A stretch of 64,000 nt of DNA. Source: Chromohalobacter nigrandesensis (lineage in GTDB: Bacteria; Pseudomonadota; Gammaproteobacteria; Pseudomonadales; Halomonadaceae). Each line of letters opens with the position of its first letter. Position 1 is the stretch's first letter. Under the pieces are notes generated by a model, which was not told where the DNA came from, searched no databases, and worked only from the letters and a program-made list of their open reading frames with translations. Location of the stretch: assembly GCF_023061285.1 (NCBI RefSeq), contig NZ_JAKGAM010000001.1, positions 372,001 through 436,000 of the forward strand. The letters run 5' to 3'. A program made the position numbers and the translations under genes. This document shows, in pieces, positions 25,502 to 35,363 of this stretch.

Positions 25502-26962
25502 TCAGCCAGTGAACTGTCGCTTCACGCGCGGGCTCAGCATTTCACCAAGCACGGAGATCACCACCAGCACCGCGAGGAACCACGGCCACTGGCTGCCGAT
25601 ATCGATGGTCATCACGCCCAGCGCATCGATAAAGATCAGCACGATCCCCAGCGGGCTGACATAGCGCACCATCAACAGCCACAAGGCATGCTGACGCTTG
25701 GAAAGGCGCAACTCGTCGCGGAAGATCTCATCGCGGAGCAGGAAGCCGGCCATCAGGCAGAGGCCCAAGCCACCCAGCGGCATCATCCACCGCGAGGTCA
25801 GGTAATCGAGCCAATCGAAGAAGTTCTTGCCGGCGAGGGTCCAATCGGCGCCCAGATTGAACGACAGCATGGCCAAGGTGCTCAACAGCCAGAGCACGAT
25901 GCCACTGCTCCAGGCCGCCGCCTTGCGACTCATGCCCTTGCGCTCGGTCAACCAGGCCACGGTGGCTTCGATCATCGATACCGCCGAGGTCAGCGCCGCC
26001 ACGCTGAGCATCACGAAGAAGATGACCTGCAATACGCTTCCCATCGGCATCTGCTGGAACGCCAGGGGCAGACTCATGAAGATCAACCCCGGACCGCTGG
26101 CCGGGTCCATGCCGTTGGCGAAAATCGCCGGAAAGATCGCCAGCCCCGCCATCAACGCAATCAGCGTGTCGCAGATCGCCACGGTGAAGGTGGTCCGGGC
26201 GATGGACTTGTTATCGGGCAGGTACGCGCCGTAGGCCATGATCGCCCCCGCCGACAGTGACAGCGTGAAGAACGCATGCCCCATCGCCGCCAGCAGCCCC
26301 GCACTCGACAGCTTGCCGACCTCGAAGGAAAACAGGAACGTCACCGCCTCGCCGAAGCCACCCGAGAACATGGCATAGACGATCATTACCAGCAGCAACA
26401 GCACCATGCCCGGCATCATCCAGCGCATGTTGCGTTCGATGCCTTCCTGTACCCCTTTGCCGACGATGCACATAGTCACCACCGTGACCAGGGTGCTCCA
26501 TGCGCCCAGGCTCAGCGGATTGGCGTTGTTGGCCCCGAAGATGGCCGCCATGTCGTCGACATTACCGCCTTGTAAGCCGCCACTGAGCGCCTTCCACAGA
26601 TAGGCCAGCGACCAGCCGGCGACGACCACGTAGAACGACAGGATCATGAACCCAGCGAGCATCGACATCCAACCGAAACCGGACCAGATCTTGCCGCGTC
26701 CAGATTCCTGCGCCACACGCTTGACCGCGTCGATGGGACTGCCGCGTCCGCGCCGCCCGAAGGCGATCTCGGTCATCATCGCGGGGATACCGATACACAG
26801 GATGCAGGCCAAATAGACGAGCACGAAGGCGCCGCCGCCGTACTCCCCGGTCATGTAGGGGAACTTCCAGATATTGCCCAGGCCCACCGCCGAGCCCGTC
26901 GCCGCCAGCACGAAGCCCCAGCGGCCGATCCAAAGATTTTTGGGTTGCTGTCTTGCCGTCAT
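25502..26962 (-). CDS. Sodium-dependent transporter, SNF/NSS family
   Basis: 486 residues, 11-12 membrane segments, inner membrane. TM1 carries the Na+ site signature GSAVGLGNIWKFPY with the unwound centre typical of LeuT-fold NSS proteins. Substrate is probably an amino acid or related osmolyte but cannot be read from the sequence. Start ATG 26962. Divergent from the K+ channel gene across 206 bp. Confidence 0.92.
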   Translation of the reverse strand: MTARQQPKNLWIGRWGFVLAATGSAVGLGNIWKFPYMTGEYGGGAFVLVYLACILCIGIPAMMTEIAFGRRGRGSPIDAVKRVAQESGRGKIWSGFGWMSMLAGFMILSFYVVVAGWSLAYLWKALSGGLQGGNVDDMAAIFGANNANPLSLGAWSTLVTVVTMCIVGKGVQEGIERNMRWMMPGMVLLLLVMIVYAMFSGGFGEAVTFLFSFEVGKLSSAGLLAAMGHAFFTLSLSAGAIMAYGAYLPDNKSIARTTFTVAICDTLIALMAGLAIFPAIFANGMDPASGPGLIFMSLPLAFQQMPMGSVLQVIFFVMLSVAALTSAVSMIEATVAWLTERKGMSRKAAAWSSGIVLWLLSTLAMLSFNLGADWTLAGKNFFDWLDYLTSRWMMPLGGLGLCLMAGFLLRDEIFRDELRLSKRQHALWLLMVRYVSPLGIVLIFIDALGVMTIDIGSQWPWFLAVLVVISVLGEMLSPRVKRQFTG

Positions 26963-27168
26963 GGTTCACCTGAAGGGTTATTGTTGTGGTTCATGCAGCG
27001 CAGCGCGAGCACTTGCCACCGCGAGATTCTACCGTTTTCCGTTGGCATTTCGCGAACCGCGCGCCATGCCCGTATCGTGTGCGCTGGAGCCTGGCCCCGG
27101 CATATGCGAAGCTGCCCACACAACGCCGCCTGCACGTGGCGGCAAGGAGCGACAGCCAAGGAGGTGGC

Positions 27169-27825
27169 ATGTCACGCCAATTCGCTATCCTGGGTCTCGG
27201 CTATTTCGGTAGCACGGTGGCGCGCGAACTCAAGCGCCACGCAAACCAGGTACTCGGCGTCGACCGCGACGAGGCGCGTGTCGATGCGCTGGCCGAGTAT
27301 CTCGATCATGCCGTGATCGCCGATGTCACCGACGAAAAATCCCTCGCCGAACTTTCCCTCGAGAATTACGACGCCGTGATCATCGACGTCGACGGCAATC
27401 TCGAGGCCAGCGTGATCTGCACGCTGCATGCCAAGGAACTCGGGGCACGCGAGATCTGGGCCAAAGCGCATTCCGACGCCCACTACAAACTGCTCGACCG
27501 CCTCGGCGCGGACCATATCGTCTACCCCGAGCACGATACCGGTGTCCGCGTCGCCGAAAGCCTCAATTATCATGCCATGGTCGATTTCATTCGTCTCGGC
27601 GAACGCGAATTCGTCGTCGAAATCGAAACCACCGAGCGCCTCACCGAACAGTGCGAGACTGTCGCCCACTTGGGGATCGACGAACGTGCGCTCCAATTGG
27701 TGGCCATCAAGCGCGGCGACGAGGTGATTCGCGCCCCGGGACACGACACCGCCCTCGTCTGCGGCGATCATCTCGTGCTGCTGGGCGATCTCGCCGCCCT
27801 GCGCGAGCTCGGCAACAAGCTATGA
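27169..27825 (+). CDS. K+ uptake regulatory subunit, TrkA-N/KtrA type
   Basis: 218-residue cytoplasmic RCK protein: nucleotide-binding GLGYFGS (residues 7-13), acidic end of strand 2 (VDRDEARV) and C-terminal TrkA-C domain from about residue 135. A single RCK unit of this size is the KtrA type, unlike the double-length TrkA. GGAGG precedes ATG 27169. Forms an operon with the TrkH/KtrB gene 55 bp downstream; K+ uptake is central in osmoadaptation of halophiles. Confidence 0.92.
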   Translation: MSRQFAILGLGYFGSTVARELKRHANQVLGVDRDEARVDALAEYLDHAVIADVTDEKSLAELSLENYDAVIIDVDGNLEASVICTLHAKELGAREIWAKAHSDAHYKLLDRLGADHIVYPEHDTGVRVAESLNYHAMVDFIRLGEREFVVEIETTERLTEQCETVAHLGIDERALQLVAIKRGDEVIRAPGHDTALVCGDHLVLLGDLAALRELGNKL

Positions 27826-27880
27826 TCAGCGCATCACCCCACCGCGTCTGTGCATTCGGCATCCCGGGAGAGCGCTGAGC

Positions 27881-29242
27881 ATGCGTCTTTGGAAGCGTCT
27901 AACGCGTCCGTTCCGGCATGCGCCGCACGGTCGCGTGCTGCGACTTTCGCCGCCGGAATCCCTGCTGCTGGGTTTTACCCTATTGTGCTTACTGGGCAGC
28001 GGGTTGTTGATGCTGCCAGGGGCCGCAACGCAGCCGCTCGCCTGGCATCAGGCGCTGTTCACGGCGACCTCGGCGGTTACCGTCACCGGCTTGGCGGTCA
28101 TGGACACCAGCAGTTTCACGGCGCTGGGTCAGGTCATTCTGTTGGTGCTGATCCAGATCGGCGGGCTGGGTTTCATGACCTTCGGCGCACTGACGCTGCT
28201 TTTGCTCGGCGCGCGTCTCCCCTTGCAGCAGCAAACGCTGGTGCGCGAGGCGCTCGGTGAAACCTCGTTCGGCGCGCTCTCGCAACTGATACGCATGGTG
28301 GTCGCCTTCGCCCTGGTGGTCGAGGCGCTGGGCACCGCGCTGCTGGCACTGCATTGGGTGCCGGAGCTGGGTTGGTCGCGAGGGCTCTGGGCAAGCCTGT
28401 TTCATGCCGTGTCCGCGTTCAACAACGCCGGCTTCTCGCTGTGGCCCGATAGCCTGACGCGTGACGCCGGCAACCCGCTGGTGACGCTTGTCGTCAGCGC
28501 GCTGTTCATCGTCGGCGGACTGGGCTTCGTGGTGATCAGCGATATACGCGAGAAGCGCCGTTGGGGCCGCTTCTCGATGCAGACCAAGGTGGTGATTTGC
28601 GCCACCCTGGCCGTCAATCTCGTCGCCATGCTGGCGCTGGGGTGCCTCGAGTGGCACAACCCCGCCACGCTGGGTGGGTTGGAAAGCCTCGGCGACAAGC
28701 TTCAGGCCACCTGGTTCCAGGCCGTGACACCGCGCACCGCAGGCTTCAATAGCGTGGACACCGCCGCCATGACCGATGCCTCGTCGCTGCTCACCATGCT
28801 GCTGATGTTCATCGGCGGCGGCGCGAGTTCCACCGCCAGCGGGATCAAGCTCACCACCTTCATCGTACTCATCCTGGTGGCTCGCGCCTTCCTGCGCGGC
28901 ACGCAACCCGCGGCTTTCGGGCGCGCCATCGCTCAACAGACCGTGATGAAGGCCATCGCCGTGGCACTCGCCGGGGTCTCGCTGGTGTTCGTGACGCTGC
29001 TGGTGCTGACCATCACCGATAGCCGCCAGGCGTTTCTCGATCTGGCCTTCGAGAGCGTCTCGGCGTTCGGCACCGTGGGACTGTCACGCGGCATCACCGA
29101 AGAACTCTCGAGTCCCGGTCAGTGGATGCTCATCCTGACCATGATTCTGGGGCGTGTCGGGCCGCTGTCGTTGGGCTATTTCCTCGCCACACGGCGCACC
29201 AGTGGCATGCGCTATGCCGAGGGCCATATCCAGATCGGCTGA
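27881..29242 (+). CDS. TrkH/KtrB-family K+ translocating subunit
   Basis: 453-residue inner-membrane protein with four M1-P-M2 repeats. Selectivity filters can be seen in TSAVTVTGLAV, SAFNNAGFSL, TPRTAGFNSVD and SAFGTVGLSRG. The length fits KtrB rather than TrkH (~480). Co-transcribed with the RCK subunit; the pair makes a Na+-stimulated K+ uptake system (inferred). Confidence 0.93.
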   Translation: MRLWKRLTRPFRHAPHGRVLRLSPPESLLLGFTLLCLLGSGLLMLPGAATQPLAWHQALFTATSAVTVTGLAVMDTSSFTALGQVILLVLIQIGGLGFMTFGALTLLLLGARLPLQQQTLVREALGETSFGALSQLIRMVVAFALVVEALGTALLALHWVPELGWSRGLWASLFHAVSAFNNAGFSLWPDSLTRDAGNPLVTLVVSALFIVGGLGFVVISDIREKRRWGRFSMQTKVVICATLAVNLVAMLALGCLEWHNPATLGGLESLGDKLQATWFQAVTPRTAGFNSVDTAAMTDASSLLTMLLMFIGGGASSTASGIKLTTFIVLILVARAFLRGTQPAAFGRAIAQQTVMKAIAVALAGVSLVFVTLLVLTITDSRQAFLDLAFESVSAFGTVGLSRGITEELSSPGQWMLILTMILGRVGPLSLGYFLATRRTSGMRYAEGHIQIG

Positions 29243-29270
29243 TGGGAGCTGGCATCAATAGCCTGGGGGC

Positions 29271-29304
29271 TTGCAACATTTCGATAATTATTTAAATATA
29301 GAAA
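29271..29304 (+). promoter_or_regulatory. Promoter and possible ArsR operator of arsB
   Basis: TTGCAA (29271-29276), 16-bp spacer and TAAATA (29293-29298) form a sigma-70 type promoter in a short AT-rich island. The overlapping TTTCgATA...TATaGAAA (29279-29304) is an inverted repeat suited to a dimeric repressor such as ArsR. ArsB starts 39 bp after the -10 element. Confidence 0.5.
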
Positions 29305-29336
29305 CATCGCAACCCACTTTACGACTGGGACACAAC

Positions 29337-30629
29337 ATGCCACTCGCCCTTCCCATCTTCATCGTCACGCTCGTCCTGGTCATCTGGCAGCCACGCGGCC
29401 TGGGCATTGGCTGGAGCGCAAGCGCCGGCGCCCTGGTCGCGCTGCTCACCGGCGTCATCCATCTCGAGGATATCCCCGCCGTCTGGGATATCGTCTGGAA
29501 CGCGACCTTTACCTTCATCGCCATCATCATCACCAGCCTGCTCCTCGACGAGGCCGGTTTCTTCGAGTGGGCGGCACTGCACATCGGGCGCTGGGGCAAC
29601 GGCCGCGGCAATCGACTATTCGCCCTGGTGGTCCTGCTCGGCGCGCTGGTGGCCGCCGTCTTCGCCAATGACGGCGCCGCACTGATTCTCACCCCCATCG
29701 TTTTCGAAATGCTCATCGCCCTGGGGTTCAGTGCCGGCGCCACCCTGGCCTTCGTCATGGCGGCCGGATTCATCGCCGATACCGCCAGCCTGCCGTTGGT
29801 GATATCCAATCTGGTCAATATCGTCTCGGTGGACTATTTCGAGATCGGCTTCGGCGAGTACGCCAAGGTCATGGTGGTGGTCAACATCGTCTCGGTGCTG
29901 GCATCGCTGGGCATGCTGTACCTGTTCTTCCGCCGCGCCATTCCCGACGCCTATGCCCTCGAGGATCTGCGCACCCCTCGCGAGGCGATCCGCGACCCGG
30001 CAGTGTTCAAGGCCGGCTGGTGGGTGCTGGGGCTCTTGCTGATCGGCTTTTTCGTCGCCGAACCGCTGGGTGTACCGGTCTGCGTGATCGCCGCCATCGG
30101 CGCACTGATTCTCTTCATCATCGCCCAACGCGGCCAGCATATTCGCACCCGCAAGGTATTGCGCGAGGCGCCCTGGAACATCGTGGTGTTCTCGCTGGGC
30201 ATGTACCTGGTGGTCTATGGGCTACGCAATGCCGGCCTCACCGACATGATCGCCGTCGGCCTGGAATGGCTGGGCGCGCATGGCCCATGGATCGCCACGC
30301 TGGGTACCGGCTTCATCGCCGCAGGGCTATCTTCGGTGATGAACAACATGCCCACGGTGCTGGTCGTAGCGCTGTCGATCGATGCCAGCGATGTGGCCGA
30401 TCTAACCCAGCAGGCAATGGTCTACGCCAATGTCATCGGCAGCGACCTGGGGCCCAAGATCACCCCCATCGGCAGCCTGGCCACCCTGCTCTGGCTGCAT
30501 GTGCTGGCACGCAAGGGTATGCAGATCAGTTGGGGCTACTATTTCAGGGTCGGCATCGTACTCACCGTGCCGGTATTGACGCTCACGCTATTGGCACTGA
30601 CCGCCTGGCTACAACTGCTCAACGCCTGA
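29337..30629 (+). CDS. arsB: Arsenite efflux pump ArsB
   Basis: 430-residue inner-membrane antiporter, the usual ArsB length (429 in E. coli), exporting As(III)/Sb(III). Family blocks are intact: [14 protein letters not shown] at the start, [44 protein letters not shown] and [24 protein letters not shown] 29337 was chosen because it aligns with the ArsB N-terminus; the 22-residue longer frame overlaps the promoter. It stands alone without ArsA, so it would be driven by membrane potential. A flavoprotein gene follows after 31 bp. Confidence 0.97.
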   Translation: MPLALPIFIVTLVLVIWQPRGLGIGWSASAGALVALLTGVIHLEDIPAVWDIVWNATFTFIAIIITSLLLDEAGFFEWAALHIGRWGNGRGNRLFALVVLLGALVAAVFANDGAALILTPIVFEMLIALGFSAGATLAFVMAAGFIADTASLPLVISNLVNIVSVDYFEIGFGEYAKVMVVVNIVSVLASLGMLYLFFRRAIPDAYALEDLRTPREAIRDPAVFKAGWWVLGLLLIGFFVAEPLGVPVCVIAAIGALILFIIAQRGQHIRTRKVLREAPWNIVVFSLGMYLVVYGLRNAGLTDMIAVGLEWLGAHGPWIATLGTGFIAAGLSSVMNNMPTVLVVALSIDASDVADLTQQAMVYANVIGSDLGPKITPIGSLATLLWLHVLARKGMQISWGYYFRVGIVLTVPVLTLTLLALTAWLQLLNA

Positions 30630-30660
30630 CACGCGAGCGCCGTATTTCTCGGAGGTAGAC

Positions 30661-31332
30661 ATGAAATTTCTGATCTTTCTCGGCTCGACACGCGACAGCC
30701 AGCCGCCCAAACCACCCCGGGTCGGCGAGCGCGTAGCACAGGCCTGCCGTCGCTACGTCGAGCTGGCGCATGCCGATCATCAGGTCGAGATCATCGACCC
30801 ACTCGACATCGATCTCGGCACGGTGTTCAAACCCCATTTCGCCTATGCCCAGCACCAGGCGCCCGAATCGCTGGACCAGCTCGCCGACAAGATTCGCCAG
30901 GCCGACGGCTACATCATGGTCAGCCCCGAATACAACCACAGCATGAGTCCTGCCCTCGCGCATCTGCTCAATCATTTCGGCAGTTCGCTGTTCGCCTACA
31001 AGCCGAGCCTGATCGTCACCTACTCCGGCGGCCAATGGGGTGGCGTTCGCGCAGCGGTGGCCATGCGCAGCTTTCTTTCCGAGCTGGGTTGCCTGCCGGT
31101 GTCCGCGATGCTGCATATTCCCAAGGCGGGCGAGGTATTCCAGGCGGATGGCACGCCGGCACTCGAGCAGGACACCGAACGCTGGAAAGGGTATTTCGGA
31201 CGCGCCACGACCCAACTTTTATGGTGGGCCGAAGCGGCCAATGCACAGCGCGAGGCGGTGGACCCGCATGCCATCATCGAAAACTTCACGCGGACGCCGG
31301 CTCAGCGCAACGCTCCCGACGAGGGAAGTTGA
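30661..31332 (+). CDS. NADPH-dependent FMN reductase-family flavoprotein in the ars operon
   Basis: 223-residue flavodoxin-like protein: phosphate loop GSTRDSQ near the start, VSPEYNHSMSPAL typical of NADPH:FMN/quinone reductases, and YSGGQWGG. GGAGG precedes ATG 30661. It is co-oriented with arsB (31-bp gap) and convergent with arsR, so it is part of the island. It differs from ArsH, which is encoded separately downstream. A role in metalloid or quinone redox is an inference from position. Confidence 0.8.
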   Translation: MKFLIFLGSTRDSQPPKPPRVGERVAQACRRYVELAHADHQVEIIDPLDIDLGTVFKPHFAYAQHQAPESLDQLADKIRQADGYIMVSPEYNHSMSPALAHLLNHFGSSLFAYKPSLIVTYSGGQWGGVRAAVAMRSFLSELGCLPVSAMLHIPKAGEVFQADGTPALEQDTERWKGYFGRATTQLLWWAEAANAQREAVDPHAIIENFTRTPAQRNAPDEGS

Positions 31333-31362
31333 TCGCCCGCGGCAGCCGCACGAAGAAGCAGC

Positions 31363-31689
31363 TCAGCAGCTCCCCGCATCGTCAGGCAAGCGGCACTGCT
31401 CAGGCTGGTCATCGCAGCAATGTGCGGTCAAGTAATCCACCAGCCCGCGCATATGCGAGAAATCGGCACGGTAATGCACATGGCGGCCATGCGATTCGCC
31501 ATGTACCAGGCCGGCATGGGACAACTCCTTGAGATGAAAGGAGAGCGTCGAGGGCGATACTTCCAGCGCCTCTGCGATATCGCCGGCAAAGGCACCGTCG
31601 GGGCCGACACCGACCAGATAACGGAAAATCGCCAGCCGCGTGCGCTGCGCCAGCGCCGAGAGCGCCTTGAGCGCGTCGTTGGTTTCCAT
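31363..31689 (-). CDS. arsR: Arsenic-responsive repressor ArsR
   Basis: 108-residue winged-helix repressor (start ATG 31689). Helix-turn-helix [22 protein letters not shown] (about residues 39-60) and wing GRHVHYRAD. The likely As(III) site is at the C-terminus: C91, C92 and C99, with an extra C108, resembling the CC-x5-C type site of Acidithiobacillus ArsR rather than the N-terminal CxCxxC-type E. coli site. Divergent from arsH, with a 57-bp shared region that should hold its operator. Confidence 0.92.
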   Translation of the reverse strand: METNDALKALSALAQRTRLAIFRYLVGVGPDGAFAGDIAEALEVSPSTLSFHLKELSHAGLVHGESHGRHVHYRADFSHMRGLVDYLTAHCCDDQPEQCRLPDDAGSC

Positions 31690-31746
31690 GATTGCACAAC
31701 AATTGAAGTGACGTTGATCCCCGACTATCCCATACAGGAGACCCCC
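31690..31746. promoter_or_regulatory. Divergent arsR/arsH promoter region
   Basis: 57 bp between the two start codons. CAACAATTGAAG carries a CAATTG palindrome and a possible arsH -35 TTGAAG; the -10 17 bp on (TATCCC) is weak. AGGAGA at 31736-31741 is the arsH ribosome site. Confidence 0.4.
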
Positions 31747-32457
31747 ATGCACGATCTTCCCAATCTTGAGGACGCGCACTTCGCCGTGCCCTCCGCCGCG
31801 GGCTTGTTCGATACACTGCCCAGTACGCACGCGCCGCGCATCCTGATGCTTTACGGGTCATTGCGTGAACGCTCGTTCAGCCGCCTGGCCAGCGAGGAAG
31901 CCGCCCGTTTGCTGCACGCCATGGGCGCCGACGTACGGCTATTCGATCCGCGCGGCCTGCCTCTCCCAGACAGTGAGGATGCCACGCATCCCAAGGTGCA
32001 GGAGTTGCGCGATCTGGCGCAGTGGTCGGAAGGCATGGTGTGGTGCTCGCCGGAACGTCACGGCTCGATGAGCGCCATCATGAAGGCACAGATCGACTGG
32101 ATTCCGCTTTCGCTGGGGGGAGTACGCCCAACCCAGGGCAAGACCCTGGCGGTAATGCAGGTGTGTGGCGGCTCGCAGTCCTTCAACACCGTCAATCAAT
32201 TGCGCGTGCTCGGTCGCTGGATGCGTATGCTCACCATCCCCAATCAGTCCTCAGTGCCCAAGGCATTCCTGGAATTCGACGACACAGACCGCATGCAGCC
32301 CTCGCCGCTTTACGATCGCATCGTCGATGTCATGGAGGAGTTGATGAAATTCACGCTGCTGGTGCGTGACCGCAGTGACTACCTGACCGATCGCTATTCC
32401 GAACGCAAGGAAAGTGCCGAGCAGGTCTCGGAACGGGTCAATCAACGCGCCATGTGA
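31747..32457 (+). CDS. arsH: Arsenical resistance flavoprotein ArsH
   Basis: 236 residues from ATG 31747. The ArsH signature is clear: [14 protein letters not shown] (FMN phosphate loop), [23 protein letters not shown], and [21 protein letters not shown]. ArsH is an NADPH-dependent FMN enzyme that oxidises trivalent organoarsenicals. It is the first gene of the rightward arsH-arsC-gapdh-arsJ run and is divergent from arsR. Confidence 0.96.
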   Translation: MHDLPNLEDAHFAVPSAAGLFDTLPSTHAPRILMLYGSLRERSFSRLASEEAARLLHAMGADVRLFDPRGLPLPDSEDATHPKVQELRDLAQWSEGMVWCSPERHGSMSAIMKAQIDWIPLSLGGVRPTQGKTLAVMQVCGGSQSFNTVNQLRVLGRWMRMLTIPNQSSVPKAFLEFDDTDRMQPSPLYDRIVDVMEELMKFTLLVRDRSDYLTDRYSERKESAEQVSERVNQRAM

Positions 32458-32546
32458 CTTCACGAATGCCAAGGCAGCGTCTTTCATCAAACTGACACAC
32501 ATTGGCATTACATTATTTTTACCATATCTATTGAAAGGACGATCCC

Positions 32547-32963
32547 ATGGCCAAACAACGCGTCCTGTTCCTGTGTAATGCCAACTCCGCCCGCTCGCTC
32601 ATGGCCGAGGCACTGCTGCGCCATATGGCCGGACAGCATTTCGAGGCCTATAGCGCCGGTGTCGAACCGGACCAGCCCCATCGCGCGACGCTGGAAGCGC
32701 TCGATCGACTCGGCGTGAAGAGCGATGGACTGGCCAGCGAGCCGCTGGAGACGTATGCGGGACAATACTTCGACAGCGTGATCATTCTCTGCGAGAAAAC
32801 TCAGCAACAGTGTCGCGAATGGCCCGGCGATGCCGGGGAGCTGCTGTTCTGGGATATCCTCGATCCACGCCTTAGCGCTCGCGAAGATGCCTACGCCCAG
32901 GCACTGCAGGAGATTCGCACCCGGCTTCAGCTATGGCTCAACGTCAAGCGACGGGAAACGTGA
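32547..32963 (+). CDS. arsC: Arsenate reductase, low-molecular-weight phosphatase type
   Basis: 138 residues with the PTPase loop C10-NANSA-R16 (CX5R) at the N-terminus, SAGVEPDQPH, and the acid loop WDILDP near residue 107. This is the LMW-PTPase-type (thioredoxin-linked) ArsC that reduces arsenate to arsenite for ArsB. GAAAGGA precedes ATG 32547. In this island it competes for arsenate with the GAPDH/ArsJ branch. Confidence 0.93.
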   Translation: MAKQRVLFLCNANSARSLMAEALLRHMAGQHFEAYSAGVEPDQPHRATLEALDRLGVKSDGLASEPLETYAGQYFDSVIILCEKTQQQCREWPGDAGELLFWDILDPRLSAREDAYAQALQEIRTRLQLWLNVKRRET

Positions 32964-33073
32964 AGGCTCGGACGATTAACTCCCGGGCCAGCCATGTATA
33001 CGCGTAACTCACATTGCTATCCTTTCCCTGCGTATAGGGAATCCTTCATCCTTCCACGACAAGGAGACACCCG

Positions 33074-34090
33074 ATGACACTGCGTATCGGCATCAACGGA
33101 CTCGGCCGCATCGGCCGTCTTACCCTGCGTGCCTTGTGGACTGCGCGCCAGACGCAATCTCTGGAAATAGCGCGCATCAACGATCCCGGCGGCGATGCCG
33201 AGACGTTCGCGCACTTGCTGGAATTCGATTCTGTTCATGGTCACTGGGCACCGGGACAGGGCCTCGAGGCACGCGAAGACGCGCTGCTCATCGATGGTGT
33301 GACCGTCCCCTTCAGCGCCAACCAAGGCTTCGCGGACAGCGATTGGTCGGGATGCGATGTGGTGATCGACGCCTCGGGCGTCGTCAAGAAGAGCGCGCAA
33401 TTGTCACCGTACTTCGATCAGGGCGTGAAACGCGTGGTCGTTTCCGCGCCGCTCAAGGACGACGACGTGCTCAACGTGATCATGGGCGTCAACGATGGCG
33501 ACTTCGACCCCGACACACATCGCGTTGTCACCGCCACGAGCTGCACCACCAATTGCCTCGCCCCGGCGGTCAAGGTCATTCACGAGACGTTCGGCATTCG
33601 CCATGGCTCGATGACCACGGTGCATGACATCACCAATACCCAGACGATCCTCGACGCGCCGCACAAGGATCTGCGTCGCGCTCGCGCCTGCGGCATGAGC
33701 CTGATTCCCACGACGACCGGCTCGGCCAAGGCAATCACCGAGATATTTCCCGAGCTCGAGGGCAAGCTGAATGGCCATGCCGTCCGCGTGCCACTGGCCA
33801 ACGCCTCGCTCACCGATATGGTCTTCGAGGTCGAGCGCGCTACCAGCGTCGAAGAGGTCAACGCCACCCTGGAAAACGCCGCCAATGGTGAACTGGCCGG
33901 TATCCTGGGATTCGAGACCCGGCCGCTGGTGTCCATCGATTACCGCACCGATCCGCGCAGTTCGATCATCGATGCGCCCTCGACGATGGTGATCAACCAC
34001 ACGCAGGTGAAGCTCTACGCCTGGTACGACAACGAATGGGGCTACGCCAATCGCACCGCCGAGCTCACCCTGAAAGTCGGTAACGCCTAG
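33074..34090 (+). CDS. gapdh: ArsJ-associated glyceraldehyde-3-phosphate dehydrogenase
   Basis: 338 residues with NAD-binding [10 protein letters not shown], catalytic C157 in SCTTNCLAP and H184. The block [23 protein letters not shown] matches GAPDH paralogues found next to arsJ rather than the glycolytic enzyme. Known role: in the presence of arsenate it makes 1-arseno-3-phosphoglycerate, which ArsJ exports. AAGGAGA precedes ATG 33074; arsJ follows after 4 bp. Confidence 0.95.
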   Translation: MTLRIGINGLGRIGRLTLRALWTARQTQSLEIARINDPGGDAETFAHLLEFDSVHGHWAPGQGLEAREDALLIDGVTVPFSANQGFADSDWSGCDVVIDASGVVKKSAQLSPYFDQGVKRVVVSAPLKDDDVLNVIMGVNDGDFDPDTHRVVTATSCTTNCLAPAVKVIHETFGIRHGSMTTVHDITNTQTILDAPHKDLRRARACGMSLIPTTTGSAKAITEIFPELEGKLNGHAVRVPLANASLTDMVFEVERATSVEEVNATLENAANGELAGILGFETRPLVSIDYRTDPRSSIIDAPSTMVINHTQVKLYAWYDNEWGYANRTAELTLKVGNA

Positions 34091-34094
34091 GACA

Positions 34095-35321
34095 ATGATG
34101 ATGACGGCCATCGAACGCTTACGCGCCCTTCCCTTCGAGATCCGCCAGTACCTGCTGGTGACGGGCAACTACTGGGCGTTCACGCTGACCGACGGCGCAC
34201 TGCGCATGCTGGTGGTGCTGCACTTCCACCAGCTAGGTTACTCGCCGCTGGAGATCGCGCTGCTGTTCCTGTTCTACGAAGCTTTCGGCGTGGTCACCAA
34301 CTTCGTCGGTGGCTGGCTCGGCGCACGCCTCGGCCTCAATCGCACCATGAATCTGGGCCTGGGACTACAACTGATCGCGCTGGGGATGCTGCTGGTGCCG
34401 GCGACGGCATTGACCGTCCCTTGGGTGATGGCCGCCCAGGCAATATCCGGGATTGCCAAGGACCTCAACAAGATGAGCGCCAAGAGCGCCGTCAAGGTAC
34501 TGGTGCCTTCGGACAGCAGCAACGCGCAAGGCGCGCTGTATCGCTGGGTGGCGATTCTCACCGGTTCCAAGAATGCTCTCAAAGGCGCCGGGTTCTTTCT
34601 TGGTGGGCTGCTGCTGACCCTGATCGGATTCCAGGGCGCGATACTCGCCATGTGGCTGATGCTCGTCATCGTGCTGGGCCTGTCGCTATGGCGTCTACGC
34701 GCCGATCTCGGGCGCCAGAAAGCCAAGCCCAAGTTCCGCGAGGTGTTTTCCACTTCGCGCGCTGTCAACGTACTCGCTGCAGCCCGCCTGTGCCTCTTCG
34801 CGTCTCGCGATATCTGGTTCGTGGTGGCGCTGCCGGTGTTTCTCTACGATCAGCACGGCTGGAACTTCTGGAGTGTCGGCATTCTCATGGCCGTCTGGGT
34901 CATCGGCTATGGCGGCATTCAAACCCAGGCACCGCGCATCACCCGATTGCTCCACGGCGATACGCGTACCATCACCGCCGGCTGGGCACTGGCGTTGGCG
35001 CTGCTACCGGCGCTGATCGCCCTGACGCCTTTGGAAACCACCTCCTTGTGGTTGGTAGTGGGACTGCTGGCCTTCGGAGCGATCTTTGCCGTCAATTCCA
35101 GTTGGCATAGCTACCTGATCGTGCGTTTCGCGCGCGCCGAGGGCGTGTCGATGGACGTCGGCTTCTACTACATGGCCAACGCCATGGGGCGCCTCATCGG
35201 CACCGTGTTATCCGGTTGGGTTTACCAGGAGTATGGCTTGGCAGCATGCCTAGGGTTCTCTGCCGCTCTGGTGCTGACAAGCGCTCTACTCGCACTGGGC
35301 CTGCCAAGACAGACCCAGTAA
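34095..35321 (+). CDS. arsJ: Organoarsenical efflux MFS permease ArsJ
   Basis: 408-residue, about 11-12 membrane segments. ArsJ hallmarks: N-terminal LPFEIRQYLLVTGNYWAFTL, the loop AKDLNKMSAKSAVK, and SSWHSYLIV..FYYMANAMGRLIGT. Exports 1-arseno-3-phosphoglycerate made by the adjacent GAPDH, which falls apart to arsenate outside. Three consecutive ATG codons (34095, 34098, 34101) are possible starts. A hairpin at 35336-35363 follows. Confidence 0.96.
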   Translation: MMMTAIERLRALPFEIRQYLLVTGNYWAFTLTDGALRMLVVLHFHQLGYSPLEIALLFLFYEAFGVVTNFVGGWLGARLGLNRTMNLGLGLQLIALGMLLVPATALTVPWVMAAQAISGIAKDLNKMSAKSAVKVLVPSDSSNAQGALYRWVAILTGSKNALKGAGFFLGGLLLTLIGFQGAILAMWLMLVIVLGLSLWRLRADLGRQKAKPKFREVFSTSRAVNVLAAARLCLFASRDIWFVVALPVFLYDQHGWNFWSVGILMAVWVIGYGGIQTQAPRITRLLHGDTRTITAGWALALALLPALIALTPLETTSLWLVVGLLAFGAIFAVNSSWHSYLIVRFARAEGVSMDVGFYYMANAMGRLIGTVLSGWVYQEYGLAACLGFSAALVLTSALLALGLPRQTQ

Positions 35322-35335
35322 CCCTGCGTTGATTG

Positions 35336-35363
35336 TCTCCCGTCAGCGACTAGCGGCGGGAGA
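35336..35363 (+). terminator. Putative terminator of the ars run
   Basis: TCTCCCG/CGGGAGA 7-bp stem with 14-nt loop, 15 bp after the arsJ stop; no T-tract. Confidence 0.45.

Noticed and set aside
30661-31332. Calling the flavoprotein after arsB ArsH
   Set aside because: It lacks the ArsH signature blocks, and a clear ArsH is encoded at 31747-32457.
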